Source of the DNA: Paludisphaera rhizosphaerae
Lineage (GTDB): Bacteria > Planctomycetota > Planctomycetia > Isosphaerales > Isosphaeraceae
Assembly: GCF_011065895.1 (NCBI RefSeq)
Contig: NZ_JAALCR010000020.1
Span: 62,001-126,000, forward strand
Direction of reading: 5' to 3'
Length of the DNA stretch: 64,000 bases
Of this stretch, positions 44,156 to 52,588 are shown piece by piece; within the stretch, counting starts at the first letter, position 1, and every line of letters begins with the position of its first letter. Both the position numbers and the translations under genes were made by a program. The notes under the pieces were generated by a model. It did no database searches and was not told where the DNA came from. It saw nothing but the letters and a program-made list of their open reading frames with translations.

Positions 44156-46018
44156 ATGCTCAGCGCTGCCCTGATCCTGCTCGCCGCGTCCAACCTCGCG
44201 ACGGTGGATGAGCCTGTTGATTTCGCCCACGAGGTCCTCCCCCTGCTGCGTGAGCGTTGCGCCTCGTGCCATGCCAATGGCAAGGCCAAGGGCGACCTCT
44301 CGATGGATACGCGGGAGACCCTGATCAAGTCGAAGGTCGTCGTGCCGGGCAAGAGCGGCGAGAGCGAACTCATGAGCCGGGTTCTGGAGAAGGACCCCGA
44401 GTTGAGGATGCCTCCCAAGGGGCCGCCCCTCTCGGAAAAGCAAACGGCGACCCTGCGTCGCTGGATCGACGGCGGCCTGGTCTGGCAGGAGGGCTTCTCG
44501 TTCGCCAAGTCCGGCGCTGGCCTGCCGATCAAGCCTCGGAAGCCGGAACTGCCGCCGGCGGTCAACGGCCGGACCAATCCGATCGACCGTATCGTCGACG
44601 CTTACTTCGCTGGTCGCAAGGTCTCCCCGCCCACCGCGCTGGACGATGCGGCCTTCGCCCGTCGGGTGTGGCTCGACCTCGTCGGCCTGACGCCGACTCC
44701 GGCGGAACTCGACGCCTTCCTCGTGGGAGCGTCGCCCAACGCTCGCGAGCGGCTCGTCCGGGATCTCCTCGACGACGGCCAGAAGTACGCCGAGCACTGG
44801 CTGACCTTCTGGAACGACCTGCTCCGCAACGACTACGAGGGGACCGGCTACATCGACGGCGGTCGCAAGGCGATCACCGCCTGGCTCTATCGCTCGCTCC
44901 GAGAGAACAAGCCCTACGACAAATTCGTCCACGAACTCATCAGCCCCACTCCCGACTCCGAGGGGTTCATCAAGGGGATCAAGTGGCGCGGGGTTGTGAA
45001 TGCCAGCCAGGTGCCGGAACTCCAGTTCGCCCAGAACGTCGGCCAGGTTTTCCTCGGCCTGAACCTCAAGTGCGCCTCTTGCCACGACAGCTTCATCGAC
45101 TCCTGGAAGCTGGAAGACACCTACGGGCTGGCGGCCGTCATCGCGGATTCGCCGCTGGACGTCTATCGCTGCGACAAGCCGACGGGGGTCAAATCCCAGG
45201 TCAAGTTCCTGTTCCCCGACCTGGGCTCGATCGATCCCGCGCAACCTCGGAACGAGCGTTTACGGCGGCTCGCCGACCTGCTGATCACTCCCGAAGACGG
45301 CCTGTTCGCGAGGACGATCGTCAACCGCCTGTGGCACCGGCTGATGGGGAGGGGGATCGTCCACCCGGTCGACGTGATGGGGAACAAACCCTGGAGCGCC
45401 GACCTGATCGACTTCCTCGCCTCCGACCTCGTCGAGCACGACTACGACCTGAAGCGGACCCTCGAACTGATCGCGACATCGCACATCTACGCCTCGAAGT
45501 GCGTAGAAGAGGTTGCGGAGGAATCGGGGTCTTCCTACGTCTTCCGGGGGCCGACGGCTCGCCGGATGACCGCGGAGCAATTCATCGACGCGATCTGGCG
45601 GATCACCGACACCGCCCCGCCGAAGATGACCGCCAAGGTGGAGCGAGGCTTCGAGCCCATCCGCGCCGCGCTGGTGGTCTCGGACCCGCTGATGCGGTCG
45701 CTGGGCCGCCCCAACCGCGAACAGGTGGTCTCCACCCGTCCCGAGGATCTCAGCACCTTGCAGGCGCTCGACCTGACCAACGGCCAGACGTTCGCCGACC
45801 TGCTGACCCGGGGGGCACGGTCGATCCGAGCGACCGGGGCGTTCCCCGACGCCGACTCACTCGTTGACTGGCTCTACCGCGCTGCGCTGAGCCGACGACC
45901 GACCGACATCGAACGCACCGAGGCGCGGGCGATCCTCGGGACGGAAATGACGGACGAGGGGCTCGCCGACCTGCTGTGGACCCTCTTCATGCTGCCCGAG
46001 TTTCAGTTGATCCGGTGA
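44156..46018 (+). CDS. PSD1-type protein: planctomycete cytochrome C, DUF1549, DUF1553
   Basis: 620 residues from the ATG at 44156 that begins a short signal peptide (MLSAALILLAASNLATVDEP); the longer frame has an implausible N-terminus. A haem-binding CASCH (C35-H39) opens the planctomycete-type cytochrome domain (VLPLLRERCASCHANGKAKGDLS). DUF1549 follows with a second CASCH at 306-310, then DUF1553 with IVNRLWHRLMGRGIV. Such proteins are periplasmic, made in tens of copies per planctomycete genome, and usually paired with a DUF1501 gene, as here. Proposed roles concern breakdown of complex polysaccharides; no direct function is established. Confidence 0.92.
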   Translation: MLSAALILLAASNLATVDEPVDFAHEVLPLLRERCASCHANGKAKGDLSMDTRETLIKSKVVVPGKSGESELMSRVLEKDPELRMPPKGPPLSEKQTATLRRWIDGGLVWQEGFSFAKSGAGLPIKPRKPELPPAVNGRTNPIDRIVDAYFAGRKVSPPTALDDAAFARRVWLDLVGLTPTPAELDAFLVGASPNARERLVRDLLDDGQKYAEHWLTFWNDLLRNDYEGTGYIDGGRKAITAWLYRSLRENKPYDKFVHELISPTPDSEGFIKGIKWRGVVNASQVPELQFAQNVGQVFLGLNLKCASCHDSFIDSWKLEDTYGLAAVIADSPLDVYRCDKPTGVKSQVKFLFPDLGSIDPAQPRNERLRRLADLLITPEDGLFARTIVNRLWHRLMGRGIVHPVDVMGNKPWSADLIDFLASDLVEHDYDLKRTLELIATSHIYASKCVEEVAEESGSSYVFRGPTARRMTAEQFIDAIWRITDTAPPKMTAKVERGFEPIRAALVVSDPLMRSLGRPNREQVVSTRPEDLSTLQALDLTNGQTFADLLTRGARSIRATGAFPDADSLVDWLYRAALSRRPTDIERTEARAILGTEMTDEGLADLLWTLFMLPEFQLIR

Positions 46019-46041
46019 GCCGACGAGCCAGGAGTTCTCTC

Positions 46042-47508
46042 ATGACCCGACGCGACGACTCTCTCCGCGCGATCCACTCGGATCTCGACCGCCGCAGCTT
46101 CATGGCGAGCATGGCCGCCGCCTCGCTCGCCGCGATGGCCGCCGGCGAGCCCCGGCTGGTCCGGGCCGACGAAGCCGGCGAGCCGATCAAGCATCCCGAG
46201 CCGACCGCCGACTGCTGCATCCTCCTCTGGATGGGGGGCGGGATGGCGGCTCCCGAGACCTTCGACCCCAAGCGGTACGCCCCCTTCGAGGTTGGGCTGG
46301 CGTCCGACAAGATCCTCAGCACCTTCCCGGCGATCGACACGAGCCTTGACGGCGTCCAGATCTCGCAAGGGCTGGAGCATGTCGCCCAGGTGATGGACCG
46401 CGCGACCCTGATCCGGTCGCACGTTCAGCCCGACCTCGGCAACATCCTCCACTCCCGTCACCAATATCACTGGCACACGGGATACGTCCCGCCGCAGACG
46501 GTGGCCGCGCCTCACATCGGGGCGTGGATGGCCAGGGTGCTCGGTCCTCGCAATCCAGCGATCCCGGCGTTCATCGACGTCGGCCAGCGTCTGGAGGGGA
46601 ATGGGGAGAAGGAAGAGCTAAAGGCCTTCCACACCGCCGGTTTCCTTGGCACGGAGTACGGCCCGTTCTTGCTCCCCCATCCTGACCAGGCCGTCGAGTC
46701 CGTCCGTCCCCCCAAGGGGATGGACGCCGAGCGGTTCTCGTCCCGCTACCGCCGCTTTCGCGAACTGGTCAAGCAGAGCCCGATGGGGAGCGCCGGATCG
46801 GAGTATCAGCAGGAATCGATGCTCCGCGCCATCGAGAACGCTGACCGCCTGCTCAACTCGCCCGACCGCCGGGCCTTCGACCTGGCGCTCGAGCCCAAGG
46901 ACTCGTACGATCGGTACAACACGGGGCGGTTCGGCCTGGGCTGCCTGCTGGCCCGTCGGCTCGCCGAGGCTGGCGCCCGGTTCATCGAGGTGACAACCGA
47001 GTACGTCCCGTTCCTGCACTGGGACACTCATGAGAACGGCCACGCGACCTATGCTCGGCTGAAGTCGGAGATCGACCGGCCGATCGCCCAACTCGTCCTG
47101 GACCTGGAGGCGCGCGGCCTGCTTGACCGCACGCTGATCGTCCTCGCCAGCGAGTTCAGCCGCGACATGATGATCGAGGGCGTCCCCGGCAGCACGGCCA
47201 GGGACCAGTCGCGGGCCAAGGCCGAGGTGATGGAGAAGCCGATCCACTACGGCCTCCACCGGCATTTCACCGGCGGAAGCTCCGTGGTCCTCTTCGGCGG
47301 CGGCATGAAGCGAGGGTACGTCCACGGGGCCACCGCCCCTGAGCGTCCCTGCTTCGCGTTCAAGGATCCCGTGACGGTCACCGACCTCCACGCCACGATC
47401 CTGACCGCCATGGGGATCTCCCCCAAGACGGCCTTCGACATCGAGAAGCGGCCCTTCTACGCCACCGAGGACGGCAAGGGCAAGGCGGTCCGCGACCTCT
47501 TCGCCTGA
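46042..47508 (+). CDS. DUF1501 protein with Tat signal
   Basis: 488 residues from the ATG with AGGAG 7 bp upstream. Twin-arginine signal DRRSFM (Arg17-Arg18) followed by AAASLAAMAAGEPRLVRA. The body has the sulfatase/alkaline-phosphatase-like pattern of DUF1501: LLWMGGGMAAPETFDPK, HTGYVPPQ, EVTTEYVPFLHWDTHENG, VLASEFSRD and HYGLHRHFTGG. Exported folded, probably carrying metal. It follows the PSD1 gene by 23 bp and forms the standard pair with it. Confidence 0.92.
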   Translation: MTRRDDSLRAIHSDLDRRSFMASMAAASLAAMAAGEPRLVRADEAGEPIKHPEPTADCCILLWMGGGMAAPETFDPKRYAPFEVGLASDKILSTFPAIDTSLDGVQISQGLEHVAQVMDRATLIRSHVQPDLGNILHSRHQYHWHTGYVPPQTVAAPHIGAWMARVLGPRNPAIPAFIDVGQRLEGNGEKEELKAFHTAGFLGTEYGPFLLPHPDQAVESVRPPKGMDAERFSSRYRRFRELVKQSPMGSAGSEYQQESMLRAIENADRLLNSPDRRAFDLALEPKDSYDRYNTGRFGLGCLLARRLAEAGARFIEVTTEYVPFLHWDTHENGHATYARLKSEIDRPIAQLVLDLEARGLLDRTLIVLASEFSRDMMIEGVPGSTARDQSRAKAEVMEKPIHYGLHRHFTGGSSVVLFGGGMKRGYVHGATAPERPCFAFKDPVTVTDLHATILTAMGISPKTAFDIEKRPFYATEDGKGKAVRDLFA

Positions 47509-47521
47509 CCGCCCCGCGTCG

Positions 47522-48490
47522 TTACGCCTGTTCGCCCAGGGGTGTCGGAAAGACCAGCGACTCGGCCTCTTCGGGCTGCTCGTCCTCCTCCATTTCTCCC
47601 GTCGTGACCAGGCCGACCGACGCAAGGATGACGATCATGGCCGTCCAGGCGGCGGCCGTGATCGGCTCGTGCTCCACCAGGCTGCCCAGGAGAACGGCGA
47701 CCACCGGGTTGACGTAGGCGTAGGTTCCCAGCCGCGCCGGGGACGTTGCCGTGATGAGCCAGCCGTAGGCCGTGTAGCCGAGCAGCGAGCCGAAGACGAT
47801 CAGATAAACCCAGGCCGCCGCCGAGGCTGCCGAGACGTTGGCCGCGTGAAAGGTCTGGGCCTCGCCGCGAAGCAGGCCGAGCGTGACCAGGGTCGCGCCG
47901 CCGGCCAGCATCTGCATGCCCGTCGAGAGCGCCGTCGAGTCCGGCAAGGCCGCCTCGCGGAGGTAAAGCGAACCGACGGCCCAGGAGAAGGCGGCCAGGA
48001 TGATCGCCAGCGAGCCGATCAGCATCATCCCGCCGGCGTCGCCCTCGCCGCCCCCCGGCAAGACCAACGCGCCGACGCCCGCAAGCCCGATGGCCAATCC
48101 CGCCGTGATCCTCGCCCCGGGACGTTGGCCCCCGAAGAAGGCCCAGGAGGTCAGCACGAGCCACAACGGCTCGGACGCGATCAGCAGCGCCGTGATGCTC
48201 GACGGGACGAACTGCTCCGCCCAGGTGACGCAGCCGTTGCCGACGGCCAGCATCAGGACGCCGCCCACCGCGGCCCGTCGCCACTGCCCCGCCGACGGGA
48301 AAGCCGAGCCTCGGGCCAGCGACAGGCCGCAGAGGATCGAGCCGGCGACCAGGAAACGCGACCCCGCCATGAGCAGAGGCGGGAGCGTCTTCAGGCCGAT
48401 CCGGATCGCCAGGTAGGTCGATCCCCAGACCATGTACACGATCGCAAAGGCCGCGATGAGCAGCCACGTCCGACGTTCAAATCGCATCAC
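47522..48490 (-). CDS. EamA-family transporter (DMT superfamily)
   Basis: 322 residues with ten hydrophobic segments in two EamA repeats. The N-terminal one starts LLIAAFAIVYMVWGSTYLAIRIGL, the usual RhtA/YedA-type opening, and the second near LAIILAAFSWAVGSLYLREA. The C-terminal tail is acidic. DMT exporters move amino acids or other metabolites out of the cell. It lies just downstream of, and overlaps by 14 bp, an Lrp-type regulator gene, which suggests amino-acid-responsive export. It ends 13 bp from the convergent DUF1501 gene. Confidence 0.9.
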   Translation of the reverse strand: MMRFERRTWLLIAAFAIVYMVWGSTYLAIRIGLKTLPPLLMAGSRFLVAGSILCGLSLARGSAFPSAGQWRRAAVGGVLMLAVGNGCVTWAEQFVPSSITALLIASEPLWLVLTSWAFFGGQRPGARITAGLAIGLAGVGALVLPGGGEGDAGGMMLIGSLAIILAAFSWAVGSLYLREAALPDSTALSTGMQMLAGGATLVTLGLLRGEAQTFHAANVSAASAAAWVYLIVFGSLLGYTAYGWLITATSPARLGTYAYVNPVVAVLLGSLVEHEPITAAAWTAMIVILASVGLVTTGEMEEDEQPEEAESLVFPTPLGEQA

Positions 48491-48959
48491 CCTGTCCCTC
48501 GGACGTTCCCGGGATCGGGACCGTCGCCGTTTCCTTCAGCGTCTCCATGACGATGGTCGTTCGCGTCGACCGGATCGAGGGAATGACGCCGATCTTCTCC
48601 CGCAGCAGCTTGCCCAACGCCTCAACGTCCGACGTCCGGATCTTGATGAGGTAGCAGTCCTCCCCCGCGATGTGGTGGACCTCCTGCACCTCGGGGATCG
48701 CCGCCAGCACCTGGGCCGACGCCACCCCCCCCACCGGGTCGTCCGACTTCACGAACGTGAACGCCACGAGCCCATACCCGAGCTTCCGCGCATCGACCCG
48801 CGCCTCATACCCGCGCAGGAGCCCGCGCTCCTCCAGCTTCTTCACCCGCTCCAGTACCCCGGAGGGCACCATTCCCACTCTTCGGGCGAGTTCTGCATTG
48901 GTGATCCGGGCTTCGGTCTGAAGATAATTCAGAATTTGGCGGTCGATGTCGTCGATCAT
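48477..48959 (-). CDS. Lrp/AsnC-family transcriptional regulator
   Basis: 160 residues from the ATG at 48959, where the family sequence begins (MIDDIDRQILNYLQTEAR). The winged helix-turn-helix is at about 17-45 (TNAELARRVGMVPSGVLERVKKLEERGLL) and the RAM/ligand-binding domain at about 65-145 (VHHIAGEDCYLIKIRTSD). The extended frame to 49052 is not protein-like. A GAGGA lies about 9 bp upstream. It overlaps the transporter gene and probably controls it in response to an amino acid. The 266 bp to the divergent PaiB-like gene hold the promoters; no operator could be identified. Confidence 0.93.
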   Translation of the reverse strand: MIDDIDRQILNYLQTEARITNAELARRVGMVPSGVLERVKKLEERGLLRGYEARVDARKLGYGLVAFTFVKSDDPVGGVASAQVLAAIPEVQEVHHIAGEDCYLIKIRTSDVEALGKLLREKIGVIPSIRSTRTTIVMETLKETATVPIPGTSEGQGDAI

Positions 48960-49225
48960 TCGGCTAGGTCCTCGGATCTGAGAATTCTGACCGACGGAAG
49001 CATTTCTGTCAACGCCGAGGTTCTTGATTTGCACGATTCCGCCGAACATCATTCGCCGAATCTTTGTTCCGTGGGATGATCGTTCGCGTTTGCTAGACTA
49101 ATCGGAGTGATTTCAGGTTCGCGGAAGCCCCGAAAGGCGGGCGAACCGAACGTGGCGCTGAGATGTCCGGTTACTCCGAGCGAGCCCGCCCCGGGACGTG
49201 AATCCTTATTTCAAGGCCCTGTCCG

Positions 49226-49843
49226 ATGTACGTACCAGCCACGTTTCGCGAGTCCGACCCGACGAAGCTCCGCGCATTCATGCGGGAGAACAGCTTCGCC
49301 ACGCTGGTCACGCAGGGGGAGGAGGGGCTGACGGCCTCGCACCTGCCGCTGCTCCTCGACGCCGAGGTCGGGCCGCACGGCCGGCTGTTCGGGCACATGG
49401 CCAGGGCCAACCGCCAGTGGCGGGGCGTCTCGGGCGAGGCCATGGCCGTGTTCGCCGGGCCGCACGTCTACGTCTCGCCCTCCTGGTACGAGGCGGAAGG
49501 AACCGTCCCGACCTGGAACTACGTCGCCGTTCACGCCTACGGGACGTTCGAGATCGTCGAGGACCGCGAGGGCCTGCTGGACATCCTCCGACGCTCGGTC
49601 CTCGCCTACGAATCGCCCCGGCCTAAACCCTGGACGTTCGACGAGTCGCACCCCGCGATCGAGGGCATGCTCAAGGCGATCGTCGGCTTCCGAATCGAGA
49701 TCAGCCGCATCGAGGGGAAGTGGAAGCTCAACCAGAACCATCCCGAGGAGCGCCGGCGCAAGGTCGTCGGAGCCCTGGAGGTTCGGGCCGACAAGGACTC
49801 GCAGGAGATCGCCCGGCTGATGCGGGAATCATTGGAAGGTTGA
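49226..49843 (+). CDS. FMN-binding PaiB-family protein
   Basis: 205 residues. It begins MYVPATFRESDPTKLRAFMRENSFATLVT and contains GHMARANRQWR and YVSPSWYEAEGTVPTWNYVAVHAYG, the conserved block of the PaiB family (FMN-binding split barrel, described as negative transcriptional regulator in Bacillus). The C-terminus has KWKLNQNHPEERR, also conserved. The direct biochemical role of such proteins is unclear; flavin binding is inferred from the family. Monocistronic, convergent with a transporter gene 12 bp away. Confidence 0.9.
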   Translation: MYVPATFRESDPTKLRAFMRENSFATLVTQGEEGLTASHLPLLLDAEVGPHGRLFGHMARANRQWRGVSGEAMAVFAGPHVYVSPSWYEAEGTVPTWNYVAVHAYGTFEIVEDREGLLDILRRSVLAYESPRPKPWTFDESHPAIEGMLKAIVGFRIEISRIEGKWKLNQNHPEERRRKVVGALEVRADKDSQEIARLMRESLEG

Positions 49844-49855
49844 AAGCCCAACGCC

Positions 49856-51154
49856 TCACGAGAAGCGAGTGCGTCTCCAAAGCACCATCCCGCCGACCGC
49901 GAGGAAGACCAGCGAGAACGCCGAGAGCACGGCCATCCAGTGATAATCCATGGCGATCGCCGGGCTCGAGGCATTCAGTCCGAGCCATACGAAAATCGCC
50001 AGCGCCCCGGCCACGATCAGGAACTCCCACCAGGGACGACGCCCCGATGCGGTTTCAGTCGCTTCTTCCCCACCCACCGCGGCGGCGACCTCAACGGGGT
50101 CCAGACCGTAGCGGCGGCATTCGCGTTCCATCGCGAGCCGCCATGAGGCCTGCTCGGAAGCCGGCGCTTCGGCCAGGCCGATCGCGACGGCCCCGGCGAT
50201 CATGACCAGCGAGCCGCCGACGACCAGCATGCGAGCCTCGGTGCTCAACGCGGCCAACTCGCCGAAGACGAGGGCACCCCACGCCAGGCCCCAAAGCTGG
50301 TTCGTGTTCGAGAGCGGGATCCCCCGGCCAATGCCGATGTACTTCGCCGCGTACTGCTGGAAGAGGTCGCCCAGAACCCAGCAGAACCCGCCCAGAAACA
50401 GCCAGAAAAGCGACGGCATCGCGCGGCTCAACTCGGTTTGAAGGCCGCCCACGCCTCCCTGGTAGATCAGGGCGAGAGGCAGGGTCGTCCCCAATTCGCC
50501 GACCGTGAACACGGTGACGAACGAGAGCGGGTTCATGCCGCTGATGTAGGCCTTACGATAGGGGATATACATCGTCCCCCAGAGAACGCCCGCCCCCAAC
50601 GCCGCGAGGATCCCGCGCGTCCGGGCACCCTCGGCGATGGTGGCGCTGGAATGCTGCGTCGCGTAGGCCAGCAGGCATGCGCCGATGACGATCGCGCCGG
50701 CGCCGCCGAGAACCTTGGCCCAGTCCTTCGTCTCCGACCCGCGAAGCTCGTTGAACAGCAGCCAGCCCCAGAACAGGCCGATCAGGCTGTTGGTATTCCA
50801 GAGCGGAAAGGCGATGGAGAGGCCGACGTCGCGGATTGCGAAGACCGTCAGCGTGTTGGCCACCGCCCAGAGCATCCCCGCGAGGATCGCCCAGACGATC
50901 AGGTGGGGCCTGGCCTTCAGGTCGCTCGCCAGCGAGTGCGTCCCCCGCAGCATGACGGGGACTGTCCAACGGGCGACGAACACTCCGGCGACCATCCCCA
51001 GCGAGACGATGAACGGCGTGAGCCCCGCGGCGACGAGCTTCGTCGGAGCCTCCGCCGCTCCCAACCAGGCCCCGGCGGCCAGCCCGCTGGTCACGCCCAC
51101 GCCGTGCAACGACCTCGGCGCGCGCACTTCGACTTCCGGGGACTGAATCGTCAT
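49856..51154 (-). CDS. GRP/RhaT-like sugar transporter of the inositol oxygenase operon
   Basis: 432 residues with about ten membrane segments plus two more (about 370-420) after a long hydrophilic loop. FPLWNTNSLIGLFWGWLLFNELRG and the second-half counterpart PLSNTNQLWGLAWGALVFGEL are the repeat motifs of the GRP (glucose/ribose porter) and RhaT families in the DMT superfamily. It starts 4 bp after a 33-residue peptide gene and is last in an operon headed by myo-inositol oxygenase. Uptake of inositol or export of a product such as glucuronate is the natural guess; not shown by the sequence. Confidence 0.85.
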   Translation of the reverse strand: MTIQSPEVEVRAPRSLHGVGVTSGLAAGAWLGAAEAPTKLVAAGLTPFIVSLGMVAGVFVARWTVPVMLRGTHSLASDLKARPHLIVWAILAGMLWAVANTLTVFAIRDVGLSIAFPLWNTNSLIGLFWGWLLFNELRGSETKDWAKVLGGAGAIVIGACLLAYATQHSSATIAEGARTRGILAALGAGVLWGTMYIPYRKAYISGMNPLSFVTVFTVGELGTTLPLALIYQGGVGGLQTELSRAMPSLFWLFLGGFCWVLGDLFQQYAAKYIGIGRGIPLSNTNQLWGLAWGALVFGELAALSTEARMLVVGGSLVMIAGAVAIGLAEAPASEQASWRLAMERECRRYGLDPVEVAAAVGGEEATETASGRRPWWEFLIVAGALAIFVWLGLNASSPAIAMDYHWMAVLSAFSLVFLAVGGMVLWRRTRFS

Positions 51155-51158
51155 AGTT

Positions 51159-51260
51159 TCACTTCAGCATGGAGAGGAGCGCCAGCCCGCCGGCCAGCAC
51201 GACGACCGGGATCCAGAATTGAACGTCGCTGAATACGGCCTTCGCGTTCGAGATCTTCAC
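51159..51260 (-). CDS. 33-residue single-span membrane protein
   Basis: A GTG start at 51260 lies inside the stop of the upstream gene (GTGA), with an AGGTG 7 bp before it. The product has a short polar N-terminus (VKISNAKAVFSDVQF) and one hydrophobic span (WIPVVVLAGGLALLSML). The next gene (transporter) follows 4 bp after its TGA. The exact stop/start coupling on one side and close packing on the other argue for translation. Possible role: a small subunit or regulator of the transporter. No homologue recognised. Confidence 0.6.
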   Translation of the reverse strand: MKISNAKAVFSDVQFWIPVVVLAGGLALLSMLK

Positions 51261-51559
51261 GACCAGACACCTATGATCGTAAGGACGAAGGACGCCAGGA
51301 TGAAGTAGAGGGCGGCAGCGGCGATGGAGATGAGCCCGGTCCAGACATAGCGGAGAATCGGGTTGCGCGTCGCTCGATAGACCTTCTGGTTGACGACCCA
51401 GGCGCCGGCCCCACATCCACCGCCGATCCCTCCGCCCACGACAACGAGGACGAGCGGGAGCGCGAGCCAGGCCTGAACGTACCAGGGCAATTTGGGTTCC
51501 GCCGCCGTCTCCTCTGTAGTGACGGCGGCCGTCGAGGACGGGGATTCTTCGTCGGTCAT
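51257..51559 (-). CDS. Small membrane protein with two or three spans, inositol oxygenase operon
   Basis: 100 residues; GGAGG 4-5 bp before the ATG. About 25 acidic/Thr-rich residues precede WYVQAWLALPLVLVVVGGGIGGGCGAGAWVV (one long glycine-rich span), a basic loop (NQKVYRATRNP) and a second span (VWTGLISIAAAALYFILASFVLTII). Starts 18 bp after the oxygenase stop, with its own stop coupled to the 33-residue peptide. Not recognised. Likely part of the transport or membrane complex of the operon. Confidence 0.7.
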   Translation of the reverse strand: MTDEESPSSTAAVTTEETAAEPKLPWYVQAWLALPLVLVVVGGGIGGGCGAGAWVVNQKVYRATRNPILRYVWTGLISIAAAALYFILASFVLTIIGVWS

Positions 51560-51577
51560 GGAGCCTCCGGGATCGAC

Positions 51578-52462
51578 TCACCAGGCGAGCTGCGCCGGGA
51601 AGTACTCGGCGATCAACTCCTGGTAGTAAGGCGTCAGGGCCTTGACGTCGGGCTTGGTGTGGCCCTTGGAGTACAGGTCGTACGGGTTGAACTTGCGGAC
51701 CCACTCCAGCAGGCGACGGTCCTTCTCGTTCGTCAGGTGCGTGTACGCCCCGGCGCGGTGCCAGGCGTAGAACGAGTGGTACCGGATCATCGCCAGACCT
51801 TCCTCGGGGAGGTAGTCCTTCACGACGTTGTAAAGGTACTCGTCGTGGCCCCACGAGAGATGGACCTCGTCCAGGCCGCAGCCTTCCCGGTAGATGCCGC
51901 AGGGCGTCTGATATTCGGCGACCTTCGAATCCGGGTTGTCGGCGAAGAACTCGGGGAAAACGATCTCCTCAGAGTAGGCGCAGCCAACGGGGAACGTGTC
52001 GCCGACGACCGCCCACTGGGGCTCGCCGAAGAGGCAGAGGATCTTCCCCAGATCGTGGACGAGCCCGGTGAGGATGAACCAGCGGGGATGGCCGTCGGCG
52101 CGGATGGCCTCGGCCGTCTGCATCAGGTGCTCGATCTGGGAGAGATCCGTATCCGGGTCGCTGTCGTCGACCAGCGTGTTGAGGAACTCCATCGCCTCCC
52201 AGACGCCCATCACCTTGCGCTGACGCGGCAAGTACTCGCGCTTCTTGGCGAGCACGAAGTCGAGCGTCTGGTTGGTGTGCTGGAGCTTGTAGAACTCCCG
52301 GACGCCGGCCCGGACGTTCTTGCGGTAGTCGCGGAACTCAGACTCCTTCTTGCCCTCGCGGGTGAGCGGCGCGTCGGCCTCGTCGGTGACGTGCGCCGAC
52401 TCCCAGTCGTCCAGGTCGGCCAGGGGACTCTGCTGCTGCGCGTCTGCGATCGACTTGGACAT
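51578..52462 (-). CDS. MIOX: Myo-inositol oxygenase
   Basis: 294 residues, full length and close to the animal and plant enzymes. All six di-iron ligands are in place: His112 (EHLMQTAE), His136 and Asp137 (LVHDLGK), His206 (SWGHDEY), His229 (RYHSFYAWH) and Asp262 (NPYDLYSK). Long identical stretches such as LFGEPQWAVVGDTFPVGC also occur. The enzyme opens the myo-inositol ring with O2 to give D-glucuronate. It is cytosolic, first gene of an operon with two small membrane proteins and a GRP-type transporter. CAGGAG about 10 bp before the ATG. Bacterial copies exist but are uncommon. Confidence 0.95.
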   Translation of the reverse strand: MSKSIADAQQQSPLADLDDWESAHVTDEADAPLTREGKKESEFRDYRKNVRAGVREFYKLQHTNQTLDFVLAKKREYLPRQRKVMGVWEAMEFLNTLVDDSDPDTDLSQIEHLMQTAEAIRADGHPRWFILTGLVHDLGKILCLFGEPQWAVVGDTFPVGCAYSEEIVFPEFFADNPDSKVAEYQTPCGIYREGCGLDEVHLSWGHDEYLYNVVKDYLPEEGLAMIRYHSFYAWHRAGAYTHLTNEKDRRLLEWVRKFNPYDLYSKGHTKPDVKALTPYYQELIAEYFPAQLAW

Positions 52463-52588
52463 GTTGGGACGACTCCTGCAAAACCGGAGGTTCAGCGACG
52501 GACGGGCGATCGGATATGAGGGTTTCGCACGACCCTGATCGACCCATTGTAGAATCGACCCGAGGATCGCGTCACCTTGAAACGGCTC

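Noticed and set aside
43684-44577. 297-codon minus-strand frame across the start of the PSD1 gene
   Set aside because: It runs antisense through a clear PSD1 N-terminus and lacks motifs.
48981-48988. AGAATTCT palindrome upstream of the Lrp gene as an operator
   Set aside because: Eight bases with no extended symmetry; Lrp sites are longer and this could be chance.
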